Shown here: piece by piece, positions 46,545 to 56,514 of the stretch | Layout: every line of letters begins with the position of its first letter | How positions within the stretch are numbered: the first letter of the stretch is position 1 | Position numbers and translations under genes: made by a program | The notes under the pieces: generated by a model | Database searches by the model: none | Told to the model about the DNA's origin: nothing | The model's input: only the letters and a program-made list of their open reading frames with translations | Source: Populus alba | Lineage: Eukaryota; Streptophyta; Magnoliopsida; Malpighiales; Salicaceae | DNA: 64,000 nt | Reading direction: 5' to 3' | NCBI RefSeq assembly: GCF_005239225.2 | Contig: NC_133295.1 | Location: forward strand, 5,208,001-5,272,000

Positions 46545-47959
46545 ATCCTTCATTTTTTTTTTGCAGACAATTAACAGAGCAAAAACGAAATGGCAATCTT
46601 TTGGCTTGCTTTCGTGTCTTGTTTCTTTTTGTTTTTCAAGACAAACCTGGCGTCAATTGTTGCGAAGAAATGACATGAACATACCTACTTCTGGAGAAAG
46701 GAAACCGATGGTGGTGTTAACCTCCCCTGCTGTCTTTGCGTTTTGGCTTCGCCGTTCGGTTTCTCCTACTGCCGTTCCTTTGCTCTTCTGTTTCTATATC
46801 CTCGTGCAGCCTTCCTTTGTGTTTCCTGAATTTTCCAGTGTGTTCTCTCCTCTGTTCTTCTTTCTCCTCTCTCGTTCCCCCTGTCTCGTTCTTTTTTTCT
46901 CTCCTCTCCTCTTTTTTGCACTGGCTTCGTGGTGGTGCTGCTGCTCTCGTTGGTTCACAGTGGTGGCTTCGCCGTTGCAGACGAAGATGATAGTGTGGAG
47001 GGGCTGTTCCACCAACACTGCTTCCTCTCCTCCTGTTGTTTCCTCTGTTTTTTCTTTGTTGTCCCGTTCCTCCTCCTCCTTTTCTTTCTCCTCACTGTCA
47101 CCTCTCCTATCTCCTTTCTCCCTCCTTTGTGCAGTACATCCTCAGGCTTTTATAGCCAGAGGATGCAAGCATTTTCCTTTGCAGGGACGGAGTAACGGCC
47201 GGAGAGATATCAGTCGTGGAGCATGTCCCTTGATCACCGCCTTTGTTGCTACAACCGTTTCTCTGCCAGCTGCAATGTAACGTCTTCTGAAGAAGACAGT
47301 GAGCAGTGTTGAGCAAAACGGTGCCGTTTTGTAATTTTAAATAATATTTCCGATTTGATCCTTGGATGTTTATGTAATTTTGTAATCAAGGCCCCTAGGA
47401 AAATTTTAAGTAGACCCCTTGATTTTAAATCCTTTTTTGATTTAGTCCTTGTTTTTGGATTGTTTCAATTAAGTCCCTAATTGGCTATCAAACTTCAATA
47501 ATTATGCAATTAAGCCCCTGATTTGATCAAATCAACTCTTTAAAATTATAATTGTACCCCAGAACTTTAATTTCTTCCAATAAAACCCTAAATTGACTTA
47601 AAAATCAATTGTTTTGCAATCAAACCCTTCATAAATTCAGTTTAAACCTTGGATTAAATTTAATTGAGTCCATAAACATTTGATTTTGGACTTTTCTTTC
47701 TCAAATTGAATTTTCCTTGTCCTCAGGGCTCTCATCGGTCAAAAATATACTGTCAAAATTTCAATCGTTGTATTTTTAAACCTCCTCAACCAATGTCTTG
47801 CTATTTTGTGGGCATTCTAGCGTCTTTCTCACTCGTACTATTTTTTGGATTCCTTCCGAATATATATATTTTTTATATGTATGTTTTTTTGTATTTTGTA
47901 TTTTATTTATTTTATTTTTTTATTTTTTGTGTGTGGGAACCTAAAAATAGGTAACAACA

Positions 47960-47964
47960 AGAAC
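47960..47964. other. Target duplication, right copy (AGAAC)
   Basis: Pairs with 44069-44073. CACTA-derived sequence continues immediately beyond. Confidence 0.85.
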
Positions 47965-48450
47965 GATCATTCATTACTTACAAAACCTATACAGAATATT
48001 CATGATAACATTTATTAATAAATTAAATTAATTTTGAAATATGAGATCATGAAAAAAAAATATTAAATAAAAAAGTTGAAAGAGCAAAAAATATATCGAC
48101 AAAAAAAAATAAGGGTAAAATCTGATAGAAAAAACCCAAAGATGGAATTGTAAAAATATAAATTTTAAAAAATTATTTCAAATAAACCAAATAGTAATGA
48201 AAAAAATAGAAACCAAATTTAAAAAATTAAAAAAATCATAAGAAAGATAAAATAAATAAAGGTCGTGATTAGGACAGTTGTTTTATGTTTTTCCCCCAAC
48301 AACTATAAATAAATTATTTATAGATTAAAAAAAATCTGTAAAACTAAATACAAAGAGAGATAAAATTGTAGAGATTTGTCTAATTAATTTTTTAAAGGCC
48401 GTGATTATGACAGTTGTTTTATGTTTTTTTCCCAACAACTAGGGTGATAA
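47965..48450 (-). mobile_element. CACTA element 5' part, continuing the split pseudogene
   Basis: 47965-48025 matches 50487-50545, which borders another CACTA transposase remnant, so the element resumes here after the solo LTR. Further out are two 45-bp direct repeats (48262-48306 and 48398-48442) with CGTGATTA.GACAGTTGTTTT and CCCAACAACTA. These may be subterminal repeats. No CACTA terminus seen. Confidence 0.5.
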
Positions 48451-48950
48451 ACATTGTAAGGCTACTAGGGACACAAGACACCTTGCACAGGTTGATAAAG
48501 TCCTCCATTTAACTCCAAAATGGCAAGGCAAGAGTGCCCGATCTGTTATCTCTATTTCATTAATTAAGCAAGGATTTGCATTCTCTTCCACTCTTTGTTT
48601 TTTCTTTTTCTTCTTTTGAAAAAAAAAATATATGTATATATATGCATCCACAGATACTGATGCGGGATGCAGTTTCTTCACTGCTCTCTACATTTTATTA
48701 GATTAGAAAATGAAAGGGGAAATATTTTAGATTGGACAAAGAAATAAACACAACATATCAGTCACCATACAGCTCAACTAAGCAGTCTAAGATCCTGTAC
48801 AAGAACAAACAGGAAATAAAAAATAAAAATAAATGTAGATTACAACAAATGCATGCTATGATAACACATTACATTTATTTTCCAGAAGGAGAAAGAGGAT
48901 TGGCTGTCTAGTTGAGCTTATGAAATCCAGAGAAACTGGCCTCAGTTTCA

Positions 48951-49244
48951 TTATAACTGAGGAGCCTTTGAAATCCTCCTAAACAAGAAAACAGTACCAT
49001 TGTTTAGCTGCACAAACTGTCGAGCAAAACATAGCATCCTCTTGACATAACCATCTCTAAACCTTCTCAAAAGCTTCATTTGTAACACGCTTTGTTTCTG
49101 CAATTTTGGCATTACTCTAATCCTCCAAAGCTTCCACCGGCTCCGACGTCTCACATTGTTCTTGTCACTCAGCCTCCGGTATAGCCTTCTTCTCCGGCAC
49201 CTCTTGATCACGCCTGAACCAAAAGTAGAAGCAACCTTCTCCAT
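48951..49244 (-). CDS. Small highly basic protein (97 aa), plant-specific hypothetical
   Basis: The likely start is ATG at 49244 (MEKVASTFGSGVIKR); the frame stays open to a non-ATG codon at 49283. A GTGTAG acceptor-like site lies just before the ATG, so a 5'-UTR intron is possible. The protein begins with a short neutral stretch, then a strongly basic core (RCRRRRLYRRL, RRRSRWKLWRIRVMPKL). It ends LLRRFRDGYVKRMLCFARQF and LNNGTVFLFRRISKAP. From memory, small plant proteins of unknown function share a similar FRDxYVxxMLxxA..LNxGxVFxxKRIPKA tail. No signal peptide or membrane segment. It is one of the few intact, GC-richer frames in a transposon-rich area. Function unknown. Confidence 0.6.
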   Translation of the reverse strand: MEKVASTFGSGVIKRCRRRRLYRRLSDKNNVRRRSRWKLWRIRVMPKLQKQSVLQMKLLRRFRDGYVKRMLCFARQFVQLNNGTVFLFRRISKAPQL

Positions 49245-49283
49245 ACCGTCTACACAAGGGATTACATGACCAAACGCAAACAA

Positions 49284-50279
49284 GGCAAGTGAGAGGTGTT
49301 TGAGAGAGGCAGAGCTAGATGGTTATACGCCTAAAGTGCTGCTGAAGCGAGGAACAGGTGGGTGGCATTAAATTAGACGAACAAATTCAAGTGAGGAGGC
49401 ATGGAGAACAGGTAAATGGGAAGTAAAGATAAAGAAAGGTTGAAGGCGACGAGGGGCTATTGGCCTTAAATCGTAGGAACTAAAAGGCAGCATGCAGTTG
49501 TAAATCATCTTTTTGCTGGCAATCAATATAGGCAACTGCTTTTGGAGACAGCAGTTGAGTTCTCGGTGAGTGTTATAAAGACATGCTTCACAACATTAAT
49601 TTATATCTTTCATCTACCTCAGTTTATTGTATCCCAAACAGGCAAGCACTTGCAAGAGAATTCAATAGTACATAGTCCAAAGGTTGATCGATTAATAAAT
49701 GTTTCAAAAGTATGGTGGAGATTATTTTTTAAGATTTTTTTTATTTAAAAATTAATATATTATAATAATATTTTTTTTTTATTTTATTAGTTATAAAAAG
49801 ACTACATTCTCAACTCTCACACACCTAATGTTTTGTCTCCAATAGAAAATGTTATTAATGGTAAATCAGTTGCTCCATATATAGATTTTGTTTCCAAAAT
49901 AAAACAGAAAGATTGTTAATTTTCATAATCCCTGGAGAAATTAACATACAAAGAACTAAAAATAGATGATGTTTCAATGTCATTAGAAGAAGTCATTAAA
50001 AAACCACATGAACTATCATAAGTTATTTCTTTTAAAGAAACATAACAAATTGAGACAAAAAATATTGAAGATTCAATAATGTAAAAAAAAAAGCCTATAA
50101 ACCAAAATTAATGGTTCAGTTAAGGTAAAACCAAAGGAACAACCTAAAGTCACTAAATTTATTGAGAAGTGAAGAGATAGGTGGCCTTGTCAATATTCTT
50201 AGTCTTACTCTTCCCAAATGAAAGTCATCAATTAATGGCAAGTCAAATAATAAAGTTATCATTAAGCTAACTACATAAG
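49284..50279. other. Upstream region of the small basic gene, then AT-rich spacer
   Basis: 49290-49520 is moderately GC-rich and would hold the promoter and 5' leader of the minus-strand gene. 49550-50280 has no supported feature. Confidence 0.4.
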
Positions 50280-50545
50280 TATTTCCCAACAAACTCTTAT
50301 TTTAAAAGATGCATTGTCACATCATCAAGTTAAAGGAACTTTTTTATTTTTATACTTCACACATGGATATTTAATTCCATCTCAACTAATATTCTTCAAA
50401 TTTAAAAGTGTAAAACTAATAAAACTCTCAATCCCTCTACAATGATCTTTCATGTATATCACTCGAGGTGAATCTAGATATATCCACAAATAATCATCTG
50501 TTACTTAGAAACCTATATAGATTCATGATAAAAAATATTTACTCA
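50280..50545 (-). mobile_element. CACTA transposase-associated domain fragment
   Basis: Parallels 43855-44060 and 47965-48025: AAGTATTTCCCAACAAAC, TTTTTATACTTCACACATGG and CAACTAATATTCTTC words, with coding pieces MHLLK and EFVGKYLC on the minus strand. Unlike the 43-48 kb copy, it is not interrupted by an LTR here, and so gives the joined order of the two halves. Confidence 0.6.
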
Positions 50546-51883
50546 TAATGTAACAATCAATTCAAAATTTAACTTTGGTAATTAAAAATTAATTCACAAT
50601 CTAGTAATCACTTATTATTTTTGTACAAAAAATATAGTGATGAGTAAAAATATCAACTAATTAAATAAATCCAATTAATGGCAAGTAGTCGATAACCCAA
50701 CTAATTATATATCATTTGTTTAATTCAAACTTATTCAATCTAAATTAATACCATTTAATTATTATCAATTCCACAAAAAATCAATTTCTCTCAACTTAAC
50801 AATAAAATTAACAAAATATATTTGTTACCTATTAAACAACCCTCAATTTCTTTCATTATAAAACACCTAAGTTATAAAATCAAAATCAATTATATCAAAT
50901 TACAAACAAATTCAAATTTGTCCAAATCACAAACAAATCCTAAAATAAAAATCAAACTTCAATACTCTATAAAAAAATTGTAGAACACTAAGCGAACTAC
51001 TTAGCAAATTCTAAAAACTTATGTTAACTTAAACATAAATAAGTAGGTTTGCTTACTTAGTGTAGGGAATATTTATAAAAAATTATATCAAGATAGTGAT
51101 GTCGACACTACAGAATGTCTGATGACCAAAATTTGTAATGATGTGACTTACGCTTGTGCCAAAATAGGAGGGAAAAAAAGAAAGAGAGGAGATCTAGGGA
51201 TGTTGCTAGTTATAGTTAGTTTAGATTTACCAATGAAATATACTATGGTTAATTTTGTTGGTTAATAATAACATGTCATTTGAGTGATTGATTCATTGAC
51301 ATAAGTTTTTTTTATTTTTTCAAATATTTTATTATGTTGGCTTTTGTTGATAGAAATAATTATGTAGGTATTATAATTGGGAATTTCCAACCAAAATATT
51401 CCATTGCTTTAATCATCGCAATTCTATTGGTATTAGATAATTTGTTAGTAGTGCAAGATGTGAAAGTCATATTCCTAGCAAGAAAATGAAAAGGAACCTG
51501 AAGAATATAAAGTAAATTCATATTGTAAACGTTATATATAACATCGCTCTTCCATATTCCTATTCTCTTTTGAGAGTTGTGTTAATTTCCTGGATCAAGA
51601 CTTGAGTTGAAAACAAAGCTTAGAAGCAGATTTGTTTTGTACATTCGAATCTTGTCGTAAGTGAATATAACAAAAATGATCATCATTAAATGGCACATGG
51701 TTTTAGAGTTGTCTTGCCAGAACAACAAAGATTATCAAAATAAGTTAAAAGTATTTGTCTGTCAGCATTAATCAGTAAATTAAATAAATTAACCTCTGCT
51801 TTCAATGTCATAAACAAATAAAAAATTGATGATGTAACGATGATATGTAGTTTCTCACTATGGTGACTGTATACAAGACATAC
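50546..51883. other. AT-rich spacer, possibly CACTA-derived
   Basis: No ORF or recognisable terminus. May be the 5' part of the CACTA fragment to the left. Confidence 0.35.
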
Positions 51884-52117
51884 TCAGTTCTTTAGCAAAA
51901 TGCCTAAAGAATTATCCCAATTCAAGGAATAAAAATATGGGCTGACTTTGTCAAGAGGAGAAACCATGAAATAGGCTATCTTAAAATTTAATTTCCTATA
52001 CAAACGAATAGCATTATCAAGATCCTGGCGAAGGGTATTCAAACTCAAAATTATTTTCCCAGATTCTATGAACATTCTGAGTTTGGTTGGATGTTTATTT
52101 ATAACCCTACCCTCCAT
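51884..52117 (-). other. Unidentified 77-codon ORF
   Basis: ATG at 52117 (MEGRVINKHPTKLRMFIESG), ending SLNWDNSLGILLKN. Composition is protein-like, with a helical segment DLDNAIRLYRKLNFKIAYFM. The frame extends a few codons upstream (FDEDD) without an obvious splice site. I do not recognise it; it may be a gene fragment next to a TRIM insertion. Confidence 0.3.
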
Positions 52118-52129
52118 ATCATCCTCATC

Positions 52130-52605
52130 AAAAGTTAGTAGCTCCTGATCTCATTGTAGCATCCCACCACACCTTTGGGACTCGGTGTATAGAAATACGA
52201 TGTAAATTATATTTATTTAAATTTTGAATTTTTCATGTTTAGAAATATTATTAAAGAATAATATAAATCATATCTTAGAATTTTACCTAAGAGCTTAAGC
52301 TATTAGGTTTAAATGATTTTTTTGACATGGTATCAGAGTCTTGATGACCAAGCGGTCACGAGTTCAAATCTCATCATCTCTATTTATTTAATAAAAATTA
52401 AACACATGGTAATGTTCTATGCAAGTTTCAAGTCCAAATAGTTTTTACTTGAGGGGATGTATTAGAGAATAATATAAATTATATCTTAGGGTTTTACCTA
52501 ACAGCTTAAGTTATTGAGTTGAGATGATTCTTTGACACTGATCAAAAGTTAGCAGCTCTGGTTCTCACTGGAGCACACTACCACTCCCCTAGGACCAAGC
52601 TATAG
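52130..52605. repeat. Direct repeat of about 62 bp flanking the TRIM
   Basis: 52130-52190 and 52545-52605 share TCAAAAGTTAG.AGCTC, TCTCA.TG.AGCA and CCACC-type words in the same order and orientation. Similarity goes on weakly into GATGTAAATTATATT / AATGTAAATTGTATT. The TRIM lies between them. Confidence 0.6.
52247..52536 (+). mobile_element. TRIM (terminal-repeat retrotransposon in miniature)
   Basis: LTRs of 81 and 79 bp (52247-52327, 52458-52536), both ending TTTGACA. PBS TGGTATCAGAGTC follows the first LTR at 52328-52340. A polypurine tract TTGAGGGGA (about 52449-52457) precedes the second, which starts TGTATTAGAG. The 130-bp interior has no coding capacity and includes GACCAAGCGGTCACGAGTTC, which recalls a tRNA B-box. 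All parts of a minimal retrotransposon are present. No target duplication found. Confidence 0.82.
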
Positions 52606-54238
52606 TTTTAAAGCATGTTTGGAACGCAATGTAAATTGTATTTTCTCAAATTGTTTTAAAAAAATTTATTGAAAATTTTTGTTTTTATATTTTCAAATCG
52701 TTTTGACATATTAATATCTAAATTAATTTTAAAAAAATATATATTATTTTAATATATTTATAAATAAAAATCAATTTAAATTATAATTATAATCACCCTT
52801 TCAAACAGACCTTAAAGCTCAAGCTGTTATGGATTTATCAAAATAAACAAACTGGATGGAATCAGCTTAACTGTTCAAGGACGAGAACAGATCTTAATAT
52901 GTTTTTTTAATTGCTTGGGTGCTAATTACACGTTAGCTCAAAGGTTAAAACACATGGGTTTAATCCATATTTGAAGCAAAATCATTTTAATTTCATAAAC
53001 AAATGAAATAGATTAATGTATTATTTAAATTGGTTAACAAATACACGTCATATCTCACTGGTTAACAAGTGTGACTTAAGGTGAGGTTGTGTGTTAAATC
53101 CGTATTAGGAGGAAATCTATGAGTAAAGATACAACACATAATTAATATATTAACATGTTTCGTACCGATTTCTTTTGCTTTAGTTATTTTGATAGTCGAT
53201 GACAATAACTTATTGATCTATATATCTTTCTAAAATAAAAACAAAGTTGAGGCCAGCAGGCCTTCCTTAAACCCACAAGTCTAGGTTTCTGTGCACAAGT
53301 CCATCCTTTTTTTTTCTTTTTTAGTTATATGGGTGTTTTGTTATTTTTTTAATTTTATTCTTTAATATAAAAAAAATTGAGTTTTCTTTACTATTTATTT
53401 ACATATTTTTTAATATACAATTTTATTCAATTTTATCATTCAATATTTATTTAATAATAAATTATTTTTTATTGTATAGTAAAAACCAAATTGCCTTTTT
53501 TATGATTTTTTTTTTCAATTCTTTCATTTAATATCATGTTTTTATTTAATTTTCTCATTCAGTATTAGATTAATGGTAAATTGGTTTTTGTATTTTTTTA
53601 TTGTATAATAAAATCTTTTTGGCCTTTTTTTTTATCTTTTTGTTTTTTCTTCAATTTTATCTTTTAATATGAGTTTTTATTTCTTTTTGGTTTTTTGATC
53701 ATTTTTTTTGTTTTTTTTTCAATTTTATTTTTTAATAAAAAAGTTTTATTTAATTTTATTCTTTAATATTATATCAATTTTTTCTTTGAACTTAACCAAT
53801 GAAAAAAGATTATATTAAAATAACTTTTATGTAATTTAATTTAAAATCCGGACTAAACAAATAATATGACTAGGATTTTTCAAGTTTTAACCATTTTACT
53901 AAATTTCATTCTTTACTATGTTTAAAACCTCTCACCTTCAGTGCTTAAGATTGGAATTCAGAGTTTCTGCACTCTTGAACATTGACTCAGCTGCTAAACA
54001 AATCGTACATTCCCCCACTACATCTATGCTCGCCATTAATTATATCAAGACCTTGAAGAAAGTATTTTATTTATAAAAAAAAAACAAAAAAAACAGGACT
54101 TCTACGGCCCCAACATGTGACTGCAAACTAATTTTGCTTGAAACAAGAACATCTTGGTATTCAAAACCATCACACATCAAAGTTGATGCATCGGATGAAT
54201 TAAATAAACAGAAATTCAAGAGATGTACAGAGGCAAAA
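52606..54238. other. T-rich intergenic DNA
   Basis: 53320-53790 repeats AATTTTATTCTTTAATAT-type words, with poly-T. 52905-53110 contains two loosely similar stretches with TTTAATCC-type words. No gene. Confidence 0.4.
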
Positions 54239-54597
54239 ATGGCGTTATCTTCACCACAGTGCTCGCCGAATTCTCTCTCTTGGGTTCTACTTTTCACTTG
54301 CAGCCTCCTTGTTCAAGTGATTTGTTTTCTAATCCACACAGCGTTATAATCACGCAAAAGTTTCCCCAGATTGCTTTTGATTGCACACTATTCTTCTGAG
54401 GTTCAGGTTCATTGCCTATGCCTCAGGAATTGAATATCAGTTGTATTCTCACAGAGAATTCACCATGTAAGCTAGCTGTGCGAGTCTATCCTCAAGTGCA
54501 TCTTACAGTGGAGATAAAGAAATTCCCGATTCCATTTACAGTGAGCTATAAAATTATTGCTAGGCTACCAACTCCTAACACCTCATCGGATATCTAG
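54239..54597 (+). other. Possible gene fragment (signal-peptide-like ORF and second ORF)
   Basis: ATG near 54239 (MALSSPQCSPNSLSWVLLFT) leads into a hydrophobic stretch (VLLFTCSLLVQVICFLIHTA) and stops at 54349. In another frame, 54412-54597 reads NISCILTENSPCKLAVRVYP, then LTVEIKKFPIPFTVSYKIIA, before a stop. The two could be exons of a membrane or secreted protein, but I see no convincing splice sites and do not recognise the family. Confidence 0.25.
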
Positions 54598-54671
54598 AAA
54601 AAAGTACTGAAAAATAGTTCTCTTTCTTTGGAAATCTAGGTTGCTCCTCGCCAAGTTCTAATATTATATTA

Positions 54672-56290
54672 GAAGTTTAACATGCCATGTAGTCAATTGA
54701 TTGATCACACCTAGTGTTAATATATTCATGTAAATATATATTTATTATTAATAAAACTTAATTTATCTTTAATATTTATATAATATTAGATTAATGAATT
54801 AGAGTAAAGATAAAGTTCATGGAACAAAAATATTTTGCAAGGAAAATTATAAAGTTGTTATAATTATAAGATTTTTATTGCATCAAAGCATTGTTCATAA
54901 AATGTTCTTGGTCAATACTTACTTAAATACTGGATATTTGTTAGAGCCATAAAGGCTAGTATATATTATGTTCTTTTCTTTATAAAAGGAAACTGTTGTT
55001 TTCATAAACTGAAATATAAAAGAAACTTGTCATAAGGCATGTATATTGAACTGACATGCATGAGAATTTCATTTGGAGAGATGACTTATATCTATGGAAA
55101 GGATCACGTGACGGTTGTGTTAGTAATCTTTAGACTTAAGATTACTAAGTCATCTTATATAGAGAATGTTATTCTTTGATTTCGATACATGTTATCTTAT
55201 TCAAGTTAACGAAAGAGTAGACATTGGGTATAACATAAACTATATAAAGGTATTTGAGTGATAACGAGATGATTCATTATCCTAGATGAATTAAGAATTT
55301 TTTTTCATATATTCTCAAATAGTATTGACTAAGAAATCATTGGTCAAGTTGGAAAGAAATTTAAAAAAAGTTTCAAAACTTATTCAAATGATCAATGACT
55401 ATTATGTAAAGAATAAACATGATTTAGCATGACAGACATACTTCATACTTTAATGTTAAATTGAAACATTATTAATGAAAGGATATTAATTATATTTAAA
55501 AACCGGTCACTAAAATGTTAAGTCAAACTATTAATGACTTTTCTAATATTTGAGGGATCATGACACGTTGAACAATGCACCTGATCTTTAAATATAAATT
55601 AATCAATTGATGAATTGATAATAAATTAAATTGTTTAATTTATTTAATTCTATTTAATTAGAATTATATATTATATTTAGACCAACATATTAAGAACTCG
55701 ATAGGTTATACATATAAAAAACTGTTAGTCAAAAATTAAAATGGGATAATTTAATTAAATATGATTTGATTAAAATATATTTTAAAAATTAAAGACTATA
55801 ATATAATTAATACATGGATTATATTTCTAGACCTAGAAAAATCAAGTAAGGACTTGGTTGATTAAATTTATAAATTTATCCTTAAATAATATATGGATAT
55901 TATTTAAGGGGTAAATAGATTATTTTTTATTTATATGGTTTTTAAAGATTCCATATAAATATAAAATTAAGCCTATTATTTTGTAAGTGGAAAAAAAGGA
56001 AGAGAAAAGGTTGTTTGTTAGACAAAAAAAACTAAGTAAACACAATATTAGAACTAGCATTTTAAGCATAACAATCACTTTTTTCTAAATAGAAATTTAA
56101 AAGATTTTTCATGCATAGTTCGTGTGGATTAGGATTGAAAGTCGAATAATTAGATAATTTATGATTTGCAACAACCTAGTTTTTAATGAATAATTCATGG
56201 TCAAAGAATATTATATCTTTAGGTAATAAATTTCTAAATAATTTTAGATTAGATTTTAAAAACTTCAAAATAATTATTTTATAATTTTTT
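54672..56290 (+). repeat. LTR-like repeat, copy 2 (sister at 1733-3172)
   Basis: Same order of blocks as the first copy with about 180 bp of extra sequence (around 54745-54790 and 55205-55370). A TATA-like ATATAAATA is at about 55964. It forms most of the DNA immediately upstream of the PB1 gene. Confidence 0.6.
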
Positions 56291-56380
56291 ATTTTGTGGA
56301 TGATATTCAAATAACCAACAGATACATTCTACATGGAAGAAGTGCACCTCGTAAAATTACAAGAGCACTGAACTCGTAAA

Positions 56381-56393
56381 TTTTCTAGTAGTG
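56381..56393. mobile_element. CACTA terminal inverted repeat end
   Basis: TTTTCTAGTAGTG is the inverse of CACTACTAGAAAA, a perfect CACTA terminus. To its left (56330-56380) are GCACCTCGTAAAATTAC and GAACTCGTAAATTTTC, repeated CTCGTAAA words as in subterminal regions. The opposite terminus was not found. It ends 28 bp before the first ATG of the PB1 locus. Confidence 0.6.
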
Positions 56394-56514
56394 AAAATTA
56401 GAGTAGCAACTAAGAAAATCAATGAAGTATAAAAGCATCAACTTTAATCAACTCCCCATTAAATCTTATTCATTAGTCTCTCTCCCTAGCAACATAGAAT
56501 ACATCCCACCATTC

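Larger units (their letters stand above)
44074..47959 (-). repeat. Solo LTR (LTR-3), interrupted by a nested LTR
   Basis: On the minus strand it runs from TGTTGTTACC (47959) to CACACGTGCGACA (44074), TG..CA bounded, with AGAAC duplications outside. Removing the nested element (44684-46280 plus its duplicate) leaves about 2.3 kb. A TATA box (CTATAAAAG, minus) is at 47148-47155 and a hairpin cluster at 46465-46544. The 46513-47280 open frame is antisense to the TATA-bearing leader and has only biased Phe/Ser/Leu runs, so it is not a gene. No gag-pol, hence a solo LTR. Confidence 0.85.

Noticed and set aside
46513..47280. 255-codon ORF, the longest uninterrupted frame in its area
   Set aside because: It lies inside LTR-3 antisense to the TATA-bearing leader. 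The product is Phe/Ser/Leu/Val runs without domains, and the frame starts in a hairpin.
52328..52380. tRNA gene (A/B-box-like words GGTATCAGAG and GAGTTCAAATC)
   Set aside because: The first word is the retrotransposon PBS adjoining an LTR. No cloverleaf forms, and the context is a TRIM.
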